From Rhodobacter viridis (GTDB lineage: Bacteria > Pseudomonadota > Alphaproteobacteria > Rhodobacterales > Rhodobacteraceae), in contig NZ_QJTK01000022.1 of assembly GCF_003217355.1 (NCBI RefSeq), forward strand, positions 1 to 39,609: a stretch of 39,609 nucleotides of DNA, in the 5' to 3' direction. Position numbers and translations under genes: made by a program. The notes under the pieces are model-generated. The model was not told where the DNA came from, ran no database searches, and was given only the letters and a program-made list of their open reading frames with translations. Of the stretch, positions 1 through 8,261 are shown piece by piece. Each line of letters opens with the position of its first letter. The stretch's first letter is position 1.

Positions 1-173
1 AACACCGGAACATCGAGGATCAGGTCCCGCACCGTGCCGCCGCCGATTCCCGTCAAGGTGCCGAGAAAGGTGAAGCCCAGAATGTCGAGCTGCCGACGCG
101 AGGCCGTCAGCGCCCCGGTCGCGGTGAAAAGCGCAACCCCCAGATAGTCGAGAATCGTGACGTATGAGGTCAT
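1..173 (-). CDS. TRIC/UPF0126 (YicG-like) membrane protein, N-terminal part
   Basis: Only the first 57 codons are inside the window; the gene runs off the left edge. The minus-strand translation starts MTSYVTILDYLGVALFTATG and contains the family signature GTLTGIGGGTVRDLIL, typical of the trimeric intracellular cation channel / UPF0126 family of small polytopic inner-membrane proteins. The signature marks the turn after the second predicted membrane helix. The start at 173 is preceded on its own strand by AGGGGAC, a good ribosome binding site. It diverges from the catabolic cluster to its right, so 174-446 holds promoters for both directions. Family assignment is fairly secure; the transported ion is unknown. 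Confidence 0.8.
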   Translation of the reverse strand, partial: MTSYVTILDYLGVALFTATGALTASRRQLDILGFTFLGTLTGIGGGTVRDLILDVPV

Positions 174-217
174 GGTCAGTCCCCTGAATCGATGCGGCCC
201 AGCAGATATTGACTTAA

Positions 218-232
218 GTTGCGAAGTGCAAC
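218..232. promoter_or_regulatory. candidate operator GTTGC-N5-GCAAC
   Basis: GTTGCGAAGTGCAAC is a perfect 5-bp inverted repeat with a 5-bp spacer, and GTTGCGAA recurs directly at 234-241. It lies in the 273-bp gap between the divergent TRIC-like gene and the DapA-family gene, about 215 bp before the latter start. The size suits a LysR-type or other dimeric regulator site, and a LysR gene lies in the cluster, but no binding is shown. I see nothing else clear in 242-446 apart from the ribosome binding site of the next gene. Confidence 0.3.
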
Positions 233-446
233 TGTTGCGAATTTTCGTGACGATCTCCGGCCTTGGAGCATAGGGCAAAGCGGCGCCAAGGGAAGCGGTG
301 GCGCGAGGCGGGCAGATCGACTTTGCAATAGCTTTTCTAATGCGCCAATCCTGAACATTCTCCTTTGCGATGCGCGCGGCCTTGCCCTTAGCTGCATCAA
401 AAGCCGGATCGGGCCGCAACGCCCGACGCCTTCAGGGAGAACCACC

Positions 447-1364
447 ATGCCGCCACGGATGCGCCTCGAGGGCATCTATACGCCTGTCATCACGCCATTT
501 TCAGCCGAAGGCGATATCGACTTCGACGCGCTTGCCGAGCTGGTCGAGCGTCTCGTCGGCGCGGGGGTGCACGGGCTCATTTCCGGTGGGTCCACCGGTG
601 AGAACTATGCCGAAACGATCGAGGAGCGCCTTGCCATCGCCCGGTTCGTGACCGAGCGGGTGAAGGGGCGGCTGCCCGTCATCGTCGGCACCGGCGCGAT
701 GCGCACGCCCGATTCGATCGCGCTGGCCACCGGCGCGCGCGAGATGGGGGCGGATGCGATCCTGCTCGGCTCGCCGCCCTATGCCGTGCCGACCGAACGC
801 GAAAACGCGCTGAACGCGCTTGCCATCGACCGCGCCGCGGATCTGCCGATCATCCTCTACAACTACCCCGGCCGGATGTGCGTCGAGATGGGGCGCGAGT
901 TCCTGGACCGCGTCGGCCGCTCGAAGAATGTCATCGGCATCAAGGAAAGCTCGGGCGATATCAACCGGCTGCACCTGCTCGCCCGCGACTATCCGCATAT
1001 CCAGATCTCCTGCGGCATGGATGATCAGGCGCTCGAATTCTTCGCCTGGGGCGCGACGAGCTGGATCTGCGCCGGGTCGAACTTCCTGCCCGAAGAGCAC
1101 ATCGCGCTTTACGAAACCTGCGTCGTGCAAGGCGATTTCGCCAAGGGCCGCCGGATCATGTCGGCGATGCTGCCCTTGATGCGGGTGCTCGAACAGGGCG
1201 GCAAGTTCATCCAATGCGTCAAGCACGGGGTCGAGACCACCGGGCTGCGCGCCGGCCCGATGCGCCCGCCGCTCAAAGGGCTGAACAAGGACGACAAACG
1301 CGAACTCGAACAGGTGATCCGGGTGCTGAAAACGACCGTCGCCGCGATCCTGAAGGGGAACTGA
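447..1364 (+). CDS. DapA-family lyase/aldolase (dihydrodipicolinate synthase-like)
   Basis: 305 residues, the usual DapA-family length. A class I aldolase barrel is shown by the ISGGSTGE loop (about 46-52), the catalytic tyrosine in LYNYPGR (Tyr138) and the Schiff-base lysine in IGIKES (Lys166). The family covers dihydrodipicolinate synthase, keto-deoxysugar and neuraminate lyases and the pyrroline-hydroxycarboxylate deaminase of hydroxyproline breakdown; the sequence alone does not choose among them. The location with an aldehyde dehydrogenase, an FAD amine oxidase and a betaine-type transporter points to catabolism, not lysine synthesis. ATG 447 is chosen because AGGGAGA lies 6 bases upstream and the protein then starts just before the family N-terminus; the frame is open further upstream without family-like sequence. 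One base separates its stop from the next start. Confidence 0.85.
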   Translation: MPPRMRLEGIYTPVITPFSAEGDIDFDALAELVERLVGAGVHGLISGGSTGENYAETIEERLAIARFVTERVKGRLPVIVGTGAMRTPDSIALATGAREMGADAILLGSPPYAVPTERENALNALAIDRAADLPIILYNYPGRMCVEMGREFLDRVGRSKNVIGIKESSGDINRLHLLARDYPHIQISCGMDDQALEFFAWGATSWICAGSNFLPEEHIALYETCVVQGDFAKGRRIMSAMLPLMRVLEQGGKFIQCVKHGVETTGLRAGPMRPPLKGLNKDDKRELEQVIRVLKTTVAAILKGN

Positions 1365-1365
1365 C

Positions 1366-2874
1366 ATGGCCGATCTTCTGACGCACGAGGACTATCAAGC
1401 GCTCGCCGCCAGCCTCGATCTGCCGCAAAATGCTTTCATCGACGGCACCTCGCGGCCTGCGATCTCGGGCAAGACCTTTGCGACGACGAACCCGGCCACG
1501 GGCCAGGTTCTGGGCACCATCGCCGCCTGCGGTCCCGAGGATGTCGATTTCGCAGTGTCGAAAGCGCGCGAGGCCTTTGACGATGGTCGCTGGTCGAAGC
1601 TGCATCCGGGCGAGCGCAAGGATGTGCTGATCCGTCTGGCCAAGCTGATGACCCGCAATGCCCGCGAGCTGGCGGTGATGGAAAGCCTCGACAGCGGCAA
1701 GACGATCTACGACTGCGAGAACGTCGATGTGCCCGAGGCGATCCATGTGATCAAATGGCATGCCGAGCTGATCGACAAGATCTACGATCAGGTCTCGCCC
1801 GCCTCGGATGATCACATCGCGATGGTGCTGCGCGAGCCGGTGGGCGTCGTCGGCCTTGTGTTGCCGTGGAACTTCCCGCTGCTGATGCTGGCTTGGAAGA
1901 TCGGTCCGGCGCTGGCCGCGGGCTGTTCGGTGGTGGTGAAGCCTGCCGCCGAAACCACGCTCACGGCGCTGCGCATCGCGGAACTCGCCCACGAAGTCGG
2001 TGTGCCGCGCGGGGTCTTCAACGTCGTCACCGGCTCGGGCGCCGAGGTGGGCGAGCCGCTCGGCCGTCACCCCGATGTGGACATGGTCTCCTTCACCGGC
2101 TCGACCGTCACCGGGCGGCGCTTCCTGCACTATTCGGCCGACAGCAACCTCAAGGAAGTTGTGCTGGAGCTTGGCGGCAAGAACCCCTGCATCGTGCTGG
2201 ACGACGCCGAACATCTGGATGCCGTCGCCGCGCATGTGGTCAATGGCGCGTTCTGGAACATGGGCGAGAATTGCTCGGCGGCCTCGCGGTTGATCGTGCA
2301 GACGGGGATCAAGGCGAAGCTTCTGGCGCGGGTGGCCGAGCATCTGCGCGAATGGGTGGTGGGCGATCCTCTCGACCCCGAGGTGCGGGTGGGCGCGCTG
2401 GTGTCGAAGGCGCATTTCGCCAAGGTGTCGAGCTATCTCGACGCCTGCAAGGCCGAGACGATCCATCTGGGCGGCAAGATCGTCGCCGAGGGCTTCGTCG
2501 AGCCGACCGTGGTCGAGGTCTCCTCGCCCGACAGCAAACTCGCCGTCGAGGAAATCTTCGGCCCGGTGCTGACGGTGATCGAAGTGGCGAGTTTCGAGGA
2601 AGCGATCGCGGTGGCGAATGCGACCGAATACGGGCTTTGCGCCTCGATCTTCACCGCCAATGGCAAGCGGGCGCTGCGCGGCGCGCGGATGCTGCGGGCG
2701 GGGACGGTGACGGTCAACAGCTTCGGCGAGGGCGACATCACCACGCCGTTTGGCGGCTACAAGCAATCGGGCTTTGGCGGGCGCGACAACTCCATCCATG
2801 CGCATGACCAATACACCCAGCTGAAGACGATCTGGCTCGACCTGAGCGATCCTGCCGACAGCTCGGTGGATTGA
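1366..2874 (+). CDS. NAD(P)-dependent aldehyde dehydrogenase, PuuC-like
   Basis: 502 residues, full length for the ALDH superfamily. Visible landmarks are LPWNFP (Asn169), VVKPAAE (Lys192), the cofactor loop FTGSTVTG (243-250), the general base in LELGGKN (Glu268) and the nucleophile in GENCSAASR (Cys303). The N-terminus (NAFIDG, TNPATG) resembles gamma-glutamyl-aminobutyraldehyde dehydrogenases and relatives, enzymes that oxidise aminoaldehydes to acids. AAGGGGAA precedes the ATG by 5 bases, and the start comes one base after the lyase stop, so the two are co-translated. With the FAD oxidoreductase downstream it forms a plausible amine to aldehyde to acid pair. Alternative: a ketoglutarate-semialdehyde dehydrogenase of a hydroxyproline-type pathway. 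The true substrate cannot be read from the sequence. Confidence 0.9.
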   Translation: MADLLTHEDYQALAASLDLPQNAFIDGTSRPAISGKTFATTNPATGQVLGTIAACGPEDVDFAVSKAREAFDDGRWSKLHPGERKDVLIRLAKLMTRNARELAVMESLDSGKTIYDCENVDVPEAIHVIKWHAELIDKIYDQVSPASDDHIAMVLREPVGVVGLVLPWNFPLLMLAWKIGPALAAGCSVVVKPAAETTLTALRIAELAHEVGVPRGVFNVVTGSGAEVGEPLGRHPDVDMVSFTGSTVTGRRFLHYSADSNLKEVVLELGGKNPCIVLDDAEHLDAVAAHVVNGAFWNMGENCSAASRLIVQTGIKAKLLARVAEHLREWVVGDPLDPEVRVGALVSKAHFAKVSSYLDACKAETIHLGGKIVAEGFVEPTVVEVSSPDSKLAVEEIFGPVLTVIEVASFEEAIAVANATEYGLCASIFTANGKRALRGARMLRAGTVTVNSFGEGDITTPFGGYKQSGFGGRDNSIHAHDQYTQLKTIWLDLSDPADSSVD

Positions 2875-2882
2875 GGGGCGCG

Positions 2883-4229
2883 ATGACCACGCATGAGGTG
2901 ATCCGGCAACCGCGGTTTACCGGGCCTGCGGGCTGGGCGGCGATCCTGCCGCCCGCTCCCCCGCGGCCGGTTCTGGGCGGCGATCAGGGCTGCGACATTG
3001 CCATCGTCGGCGCGGGCTATGCCGGGCTCTCGGCGGCGCGCAGGCTCTTGCAGATCGATCCGAAGCTTTCGGTGGCGGTGCTCGAGGCCGGGCATCTGGC
3101 CGAGGGCGGAACCGGGCGCAATTCGGGCTTCATGATCGATCTGCCGCATGAACTCACCGCCTCCGACTATGCCGCGGGCGGCGAGAGCCGCGACCGGGTG
3201 CTGACCCGGCTGAACCGCTTCGCGATCGATTTCGCGGCCGAAGCGGTGGCCGAGTATGACATCCCGGCGGGCTGGTTCCGTCGCACCGGCAAGATCAACG
3301 GCGCGGCCTCGGATGTGGGCTTGGCGGCCAACCGCGCCTATGCCGAGCATCTGGCCGCGCTGGGCGAGGCGCATGAGATGCTCGACGCCAGGTCGATGCG
3401 GGCGCTGACCGGCACCGACTATTATCAGGGCGGGCTTTTCACCCCCGGCGCGGCGATGCTGCAGCCGGCGGGCTATGCGATGGGCCTTGCCGCCGGGCTC
3501 GAACGCGCGGGGCTGCGGATCTTTGAGCGCTCCGGCGTGACCCGGATCGAGACGACGGCCACGGGGTGGAAGCTGACGACGGCGGGCGGGTCGATGACGG
3601 CCTCGCGCGTCATTCTGGCGACGAACGGGCATCTGGAAAGCTTCGGCTTTGCCAAGGGGCGGCTGATGCATGTGATGCTGAACGCCTGCATGAGTGCCGA
3701 GATGAGCCCGGCGCAGATCCGCGCCCTTGGTGGCGCCGAGGAATGGGGGCTGACCCCCGCCGATCCGATGGGCGCGACCGTGCGGCGGATCGGACCGGGG
3801 CAGGGCGGCCACAGGATCGTGATCCGGCAGGGCGCCTATTACCGCCCCGGCATGGAAACCACAGCGGCGGAGCTGGCGCGGCTGGTGCGGGCGATGCGGA
3901 GCAAGTTCGACGACCGCTTCCCGATGCTGCGGGACCTGCCCTTCGAACATGCCTGGTCGGGGCATCTGTGCCTGACGAAGAACGCCGTCACGATGATGCG
4001 ACCGCTCGAACCCGGGCTTTTCGCCGCCTGTGTGCAGAACGGTCTTGGCACGGCGCGCGGCACGCTGACCGGCATCGGCGCGGCGGAACTGGCGATGGGG
4101 CGGCGCTCGGACATCACCGCGTATTTCGGCGCCGAGCCCGAACCCGCGAAACTTCCGCCACATCCATTCGACACGATCGGTGCAAACGCGTATCTTCGGT
4201 TTAAGGAATGGCAGGCCCGCCGCGAGTGA
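2883..4229 (+). CDS. FAD-dependent amine/amino-acid oxidoreductase (DAO family, PuuB-like)
   Basis: 448 residues. After about 38 residues comes the Rossmann dinucleotide motif DIAIVGAGYAGLSAA (glycines 43, 45, 48), then LEAGHLAEGGTGRNSGF, the second FAD-contacting stretch of the DAO fold (glycine oxidase, D-amino-acid dehydrogenase, gamma-glutamylputrescine oxidase). The C-terminal part has the expected GLGTARGTLTG helix that closes over FAD. No signal peptide, so cytoplasmic. ATG 2883 sits 8 bases after the ALDH stop with GAGGGGCG just upstream; an upstream TTG at 2871 would overlap the ALDH stop and adds no conserved sequence. It likely deaminates or oxidises the imported amino compound and feeds an aldehyde or imine to its neighbours. 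Substrate unknown. Confidence 0.85.
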   Translation: MTTHEVIRQPRFTGPAGWAAILPPAPPRPVLGGDQGCDIAIVGAGYAGLSAARRLLQIDPKLSVAVLEAGHLAEGGTGRNSGFMIDLPHELTASDYAAGGESRDRVLTRLNRFAIDFAAEAVAEYDIPAGWFRRTGKINGAASDVGLAANRAYAEHLAALGEAHEMLDARSMRALTGTDYYQGGLFTPGAAMLQPAGYAMGLAAGLERAGLRIFERSGVTRIETTATGWKLTTAGGSMTASRVILATNGHLESFGFAKGRLMHVMLNACMSAEMSPAQIRALGGAEEWGLTPADPMGATVRRIGPGQGGHRIVIRQGAYYRPGMETTAAELARLVRAMRSKFDDRFPMLRDLPFEHAWSGHLCLTKNAVTMMRPLEPGLFAACVQNGLGTARGTLTGIGAAELAMGRRSDITAYFGAEPEPAKLPPHPFDTIGANAYLRFKEWQARRE

Positions 4230-4249
4230 CCCCGAGGGAAAGGAGTGCG

Positions 4250-5179
4250 ATGGCCCCCGTCAGACGCCGTCATCTTCCCTCTCTTGGCGCGTTCGCCACT
4301 TTCGAAGTGGCGGCAAAGCATTTGTCCTTCACGCTTGCGGCGAAGGAATTGAACGTCACGCAGGGCGCGGTGAGCCAGCAGATCCGTCTGCTGGAAACCG
4401 CGCTCGAAACGCCCTTGTTCATTCGCAAGCACAACGCGCTCGAGTTGACCGAGCAGGGCAAGGCGCTGTTTGCCTCGGTCACGGTCGGGCTGGATGCGAT
4501 TGCCGATGCGGTGGGCGCGATCTCGGGCGGGACCGAGCCGCAGCACATCACCGTCGCCGCGACCGATGGCATGGCCCGGTTCTGGCTGAAGCCGCTGATG
4601 GACAGTTTCCGCACCCTGCATCCCGAGGTGGGCTTCACCATTCTCGCCTCGGATCACGACGACACCCTGCGCAACTATTCGCAGGTCGATCTGGCGCTGA
4701 TCTGCGGCAACGAGCGCTGCGAAGTCGGCGAGGAACTGCATTTCCTGTTTCCCGAACTGGCGCAACCGGTGTGCTCGCCCGGCTATCTGGCGGCGCAGGG
4801 GCCATTCGAGGCGGTGGACAGCCTCAATGGCGCAAACCTGCTGCATCTGCATGACAGCCATTGGAATGCCGATGCGATCGGCTGGCAGCCGCTGGGCTGG
4901 ACCGAGTGGTTCCGCGCCAATGGCGGCGTCTGGGCGAAGGGGCCATCGAGCCTGATCACCAACAAGGTCGGTCTGCTGATCGAGGCGGCGCTGGCGGGCG
5001 AGGGCGTGATGCTGGGCTGGCATCACATGGTGCGCCATCATATCGAGGCCGGCACACTCGTCTTTGCCCATCCGGGCACCATCGGCGCCGGCCGCGGCAA
5101 CTTTCTCAACTGCCGTCAGGTGGCGCTGCGCCGCCCCGCCGTCGCGCGCTTCGTGGCGCATCTTCTGGCGGCGCTCTGA
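4250..5179 (+). CDS. LysR-family transcriptional regulator, GcvA-like
   Basis: 309 residues. The N-terminus LPSLGAFATFEVAAKHLSFT, followed by a winged helix-turn-helix (about 28-47, AAKELNVTQGAVSQQIRLLE) and LETPLFIRK, is the standard GcvA-type LysR DNA-binding domain. The remainder is a periplasmic-binding-protein-like effector domain. ATG 4250 is chosen for the AAGGAG at 4240-4245; an earlier ATG at 4208 overlaps the upstream gene and adds only a non-conserved stretch. It is on the same strand 20 bases after the FAD oxidoreductase, an arrangement suggesting that it controls the catabolic genes or the transporter genes that follow. The effector is probably the substrate or an intermediate of the pathway (inference). 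Confidence 0.9.
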   Translation: MAPVRRRHLPSLGAFATFEVAAKHLSFTLAAKELNVTQGAVSQQIRLLETALETPLFIRKHNALELTEQGKALFASVTVGLDAIADAVGAISGGTEPQHITVAATDGMARFWLKPLMDSFRTLHPEVGFTILASDHDDTLRNYSQVDLALICGNERCEVGEELHFLFPELAQPVCSPGYLAAQGPFEAVDSLNGANLLHLHDSHWNADAIGWQPLGWTEWFRANGGVWAKGPSSLITNKVGLLIEAALAGEGVMLGWHHMVRHHIEAGTLVFAHPGTIGAGRGNFLNCRQVALRRPAVARFVAHLLAAL

Positions 5180-5255
5180 CCCTTTCTGCCATAGTTTCAC
5201 TTATGCCGCGCCGCACGAAAAACTCGTTTGCGGGCCTGTGTGCGGCTGATTGATA

Positions 5256-5300
5256 CTTCTGGAATTCCGGAGGACCGGAGTGTCGGGGAGACATCAGAAG
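5256..5300 (+). ncRNA. possible three-way-junction leader RNA before the binding-protein gene
   Basis: In the 240-bp gap ahead of the binding-protein gene, CTTCTG (5256-5261) can pair with CAGAAG (5295-5300). It encloses two hairpins: TCCGG-AGGA-CCGGA (5266-5279) and TGTC-GGGGA-GACA (5281-5293). A C-rich then G-rich stretch follows (5300-5316). This is a neat three-helix fold, but only short helices and a GC-rich genome support it. It does not match the glycine or guanidine riboswitch consensus as I know them. I see no other gene in 5180-5419. Confidence 0.3.
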
Positions 5301-5419
5301 CCCCCCGGCAAGGGAGACGAAACAGAGCATATCGACGCCATCGGAACCGCCGCAGCCCTGCGGCGAACGATCCCGCTTGCGCGGTCGACATGTTCGGAAA
5401 CGACCAACAGGAGAGCGAG

Positions 5420-6271
5420 ATGCGGAAGTTTCTGGGTGCGATCTGCGCCGCGGCGATTGTGATGGGCGGGGCCGCTTCGGCCACGGCCGAAGACAAGGTG
5501 ATCCACATGGGCACCATGTCCTGGGAAGACCTGACCCCGATCACCGGCATCACCAAGAAGGTGCTGGAAGACAAGGGCTACACCGTCGAGGTGACCGAGT
5601 TTTCCGAATGGGGCATCGCCTATGCCGCGATGACGCGGGGCGATATCGACGTGCTGGCCTCGCAGACCGATTACGTGGCGCATGACTACTGGACGAAGAA
5701 CATGTCCGCGCTCGAGAAGATTTCGCCGGTCTCGCACGGGCTGTTCCAGGGCCTTGCCGTGCCGAAATATGTCGACATCACCAGCGTCGATCAGCTGAAC
5801 GACAATGCCGACAAGTTCGGCGGCAAGATCGTCGGCATCGAGCCGGGGGCCGGTCTGATGCGCGACACGGCGAATGCGGTGGATGCCTACGGCCTTGATC
5901 TGGAACTGGTCGAAGGCTCGACCGGCGCGATGACCGCGGCGCTGAAATCCGCCACCGACCGCAAGGAATGGATCGTCGCCACGGTCTGGGAACCGTCGTG
6001 GATGATGGTCAAGTACGACCTGAAATTCCTCGCCGATCCGAAGGCCGTCTTCCCGCCGCCGCAAAGCTACTACTGGGTCGGCACCAAGGGCTTCTCGGCC
6101 GCCCACCCGGCCGCGCGCGAGGCGATGGCGTCGGTCTACATCCCGCTGGCCGACATCACCGCGATGAACGCGGCGGTGAACGACGGCAAGACGATGGATC
6201 AGGCCGTCGCCGACTGGCTCGCTGCCCATGCGGATCTGGTGTCCCGCTGGGAAGACATCAAGTCCGAATGA
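5420..6271 (+). CDS. betaine/proline-type ABC transporter substrate-binding protein (OpuAC/ProX family)
   Basis: 283 residues with a classic Sec signal peptide (MRKFLGAICAAAIVMGGAAS), cleaved probably after Ala23 (ATA-ED). The mature part carries the OpuAC/ProX layout: MSWEDLTPITGITKKVLEDKG, then DIDVLASQTDYVA, then VGIEPGAGLM, then VATVWEPSW near the second lobe. Such proteins bind glycine betaine, proline betaine, choline or related compounds through an aromatic cage. Trp35 and the WEPSW tryptophans are candidates, but the ligand is not decidable here. AGGAG at 5409-5413 lies 6 bases before ATG 5420. A strong hairpin follows the gene, which would allow more binding protein than membrane parts to be made. 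It is first in a transporter operon with the next three genes. Confidence 0.88.
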   Translation: MRKFLGAICAAAIVMGGAASATAEDKVIHMGTMSWEDLTPITGITKKVLEDKGYTVEVTEFSEWGIAYAAMTRGDIDVLASQTDYVAHDYWTKNMSALEKISPVSHGLFQGLAVPKYVDITSVDQLNDNADKFGGKIVGIEPGAGLMRDTANAVDAYGLDLELVEGSTGAMTAALKSATDRKEWIVATVWEPSWMMVKYDLKFLADPKAVFPPPQSYYWVGTKGFSAAHPAAREAMASVYIPLADITAMNAAVNDGKTMDQAVADWLAAHADLVSRWEDIKSE

Positions 6272-6277
6272 GGCCAT

Positions 6278-6307
6278 CGGCCCGGGGGTGCCTCTGCCCC
6301 CGGGCCG
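6278..6307 (+). terminator. intercistronic GC hairpin (attenuator/partial terminator)
   Basis: A perfect 11-bp inverted repeat, CGGCCCGGGGG (6278-6288) and CCCCCGGGCCG (6297-6307) with an 8-base loop, is followed by TTTCATTTCT. It lies 6 bases after the binding-protein stop and about 30 before the ATPase start. This position is typical for hairpins that stabilise binding-protein mRNA or partly terminate transcription so that downstream genes are made in smaller amounts. Confidence 0.65.
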
Positions 6308-6337
6308 TTTCATTTCTGCGCGCGAAAGACCATCGGC

Positions 6338-7402
6338 ATGACGCAAGACACTTCTGAAATCCTCATCGACTGCCGCAATGTCTGGAAAGTCTTCGGCGAA
6401 CGCGCGGACGATGCCATCGCGGCGATCCGCACCCGCGGCGCGGGCAAGCGCGAGGTGCTGCGCGATTTCAACTGCGTGGTGGGGGTGGCGGATGCCAGCT
6501 TCCAGATCCGCAAGGGCGAGATCTTCTGCATCATGGGGCTGTCCGGCTCGGGCAAATCCACCCTTGTGCGGTTGCTCAACCGCCTGATCGAGCCGAGCCT
6601 TGGCGAGATTTCCATTCGCGGCCGCAACATCTCGCAGATGAACCGCAAGGATCTGCGGTCGCTGCGCGCCCACGAGATCGGCATGGTGTTCCAGTCGGTG
6701 GCGCTGATCCCCGGCCGGACCGTGCTCGACAACGCGGCCTTCGGGCTGGAAGTGCAGGGCGTGGGCAAGGCTGAACGGCATCGCATCGCGCTGGATGCGC
6801 TCGCCCGCGTCGGGCTGTCGGACTGGGCCAACCACCTGCCGAAGCAACTGTCGGGCGGCATGCAGCAGCGCGTTGGCCTCGCCCGCGCCATTGCCTCGGA
6901 CCCCGGCATCATCCTGATGGACGAACCTTTTTCGGCGCTTGACCCGCTCATTCGTCGGCAGTTGCAGGACGAGTTCCGGCAGCTGACGAAGAGCTTGGGC
7001 AAATCCGCCGTCTTCATCACCCATGACCTCGACGAGGCGATGCGGATCGGCGACCGGATCGCGATCATGAAGGACGGGATGATGATCCAGATCGGCACCG
7101 CCGAAGAGATCGTGCTGCACCCGGCCGATGCCTATGTGGCGGAATTCGTGGCGGGCATTTCGCGGCTGCATCTGGTCAAGGCGCATTCGCTGATGCTGCC
7201 GCTGACCGATTATGCCGGTCCGGTCGAGAAACTGGCCCGCACTTCGCCCGAAGCCGATGTGCAGGCGCTGATCGATCTGGTTCTGGCCGCGCCCGAACAG
7301 GCGGTGGCCATCGCCGAGGGTGAGACGCTGCTCGGTGTCGTGACCGCCCGCACCCTGCTGCAGGGCATCCGCGGCGAAGAAGCCGTCGAAAAGGCGCAGT
7401 AA
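6338..7402 (+). CDS. betaine/proline-type ABC transporter ATP-binding protein (ProV/OpuAA-like)
   Basis: 354 residues. Walker A GLSGSGKST (67-75), Q-loop in GMVFQSVALIPGRTV, ABC signature LSGGMQQR (171-178), Walker B IILMDEPFSALDP (191-203) and the switch histidine in VFITHDLDEAM are all intact, so it should be an active ATPase. The N-terminal VWKVFGERADDAI and the PGRTVLDNAAFGLE stretch fit the glycine betaine/proline subfamily. After about residue 245 comes a shortened CBS-like regulatory tail, which in this family senses ionic strength in OpuA or acts in regulation. It energises the two permeases encoded directly downstream, the first starting one base after its stop. Confidence 0.92.
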   Translation: MTQDTSEILIDCRNVWKVFGERADDAIAAIRTRGAGKREVLRDFNCVVGVADASFQIRKGEIFCIMGLSGSGKSTLVRLLNRLIEPSLGEISIRGRNISQMNRKDLRSLRAHEIGMVFQSVALIPGRTVLDNAAFGLEVQGVGKAERHRIALDALARVGLSDWANHLPKQLSGGMQQRVGLARAIASDPGIILMDEPFSALDPLIRRQLQDEFRQLTKSLGKSAVFITHDLDEAMRIGDRIAIMKDGMMIQIGTAEEIVLHPADAYVAEFVAGISRLHLVKAHSLMLPLTDYAGPVEKLARTSPEADVQALIDLVLAAPEQAVAIAEGETLLGVVTARTLLQGIRGEEAVEKAQ

Positions 7403-7403
7403 G

Positions 7404-8261
7404 ATGGCATGGCGTGACGGCATCAAGGCCTTCGATGCGGCCATTGACGTGGGCATGGTCTGGATTTCCAACCATGGCAACGATGCGTTCGCGCTTTTGC
7501 GCGGACTGCTTGAGGGCGGCTTCGGCGCGATCCTGTGGCTTCTGGCCGAGATCCCGTTCTGGGCGCTTTCGGTGATGGTGGGGGCGCTCGGCTGGCGGCT
7601 GCTGGGCTGGCGCTTCGGGGCTTTCGCCACAGCAAGCCTTGCGCTTTGCGCGGCGCTCGGGCTCTGGACCGAGACGATCGAGACCCTGGCGCTCGTGCTC
7701 TCGGCCACCACGATGGCGGTGCTGATCGGTGGCGGCATCGGCGTCTTTGCCGGGCTCTCGCCGCGACTGGCGCGGCTGCTTGATCCGGTGCTCGATCTGA
7801 TCCAGACCCTGCCGCCCTATCTTTACCTGCTGCCCGCCATCGCCTTTCTGGGCTATGGCCCGGCCACGGCCATTCTGGCCACCTTCATCGTCGCGGTGCC
7901 GCCGACGGTGAAACTGACCGCGCTTGGCATCTCGCGCACGCCGACCGAGTTTCTCGAACTGGGCGCGGCCTCGGGCGCAAGCGGCTGGCAGGTGTTCTCG
8001 AAGATCCGTCTGCCTTTCGCGCTGGCCTCGATCATGGCCGGGGTGAACCAGAGCCTGATGATGGCCTTCGGCATGGTCGTCATCGCCGGCATCGTCGGCT
8101 CGGGCGGGCTGGGGCAGACCATCTATGCCTCGGTGCGGACACTCGACATCGCCCGCTCGGTCGATGCCGCCATCGCCATCGTCGTCCTGACCATCGTGCT
8201 CGACCGCCTGAGCCAGACCGCCGCCCGCCCCCAAAGCTTCAAGACGGAGCCTCGCGCATGA
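7404..8261 (+). CDS. betaine/proline-type ABC transporter permease 1 (ProW/OpuAB-like)
   Basis: 285 residues, with several hydrophobic membrane segments and a typical binding-protein-dependent permease core. The EAA-type coupling loop reads ELGAASGASGWQVFSKIRLP, and the family-conserved stretch before it is LDLIQTLPPYLYLLPAIAFL. An N-terminal amphipathic and hydrophobic region of roughly 90 residues precedes the core, as in ProW. The start is one base after the ATPase stop and the end overlaps the next permease by 4 bases (ATGA), so the transporter genes are translationally coupled. It pairs with the second permease as a heterodimer in the inner membrane. Substrate class is betaine/proline by family only. 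Confidence 0.9.
   Translation: MAWRDGIKAFDAAIDVGMVWISNHGNDAFALLRGLLEGGFGAILWLLAEIPFWALSVMVGALGWRLLGWRFGAFATASLALCAALGLWTETIETLALVLSATTMAVLIGGGIGVFAGLSPRLARLLDPVLDLIQTLPPYLYLLPAIAFLGYGPATAILATFIVAVPPTVKLTALGISRTPTEFLELGAASGASGWQVFSKIRLPFALASIMAGVNQSLMMAFGMVVIAGIVGSGGLGQTIYASVRTLDIARSVDAAIAIVVLTIVLDRLSQTAARPQSFKTEPRA

Noticed and set aside
219-446. N-terminal extension of the DapA-family frame
   Set aside because: The frame is open from 219, but the extra 76 codons show no family sequence, and ATG 447 has a good ribosome binding site.
1273-2811. Long minus-strand open frames opposite the aldehyde dehydrogenase and similar ones opposite other genes
   Set aside because: They are antisense shadows of GC-rich genes with Arg/His/Gly-rich composition and no protein-like pattern.
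5256-5316. Glycine or guanidine (ykkC) riboswitch
   Set aside because: Some short strings look similar, but the conserved cores of these classes are not present; reported only as an unnamed possible fold.
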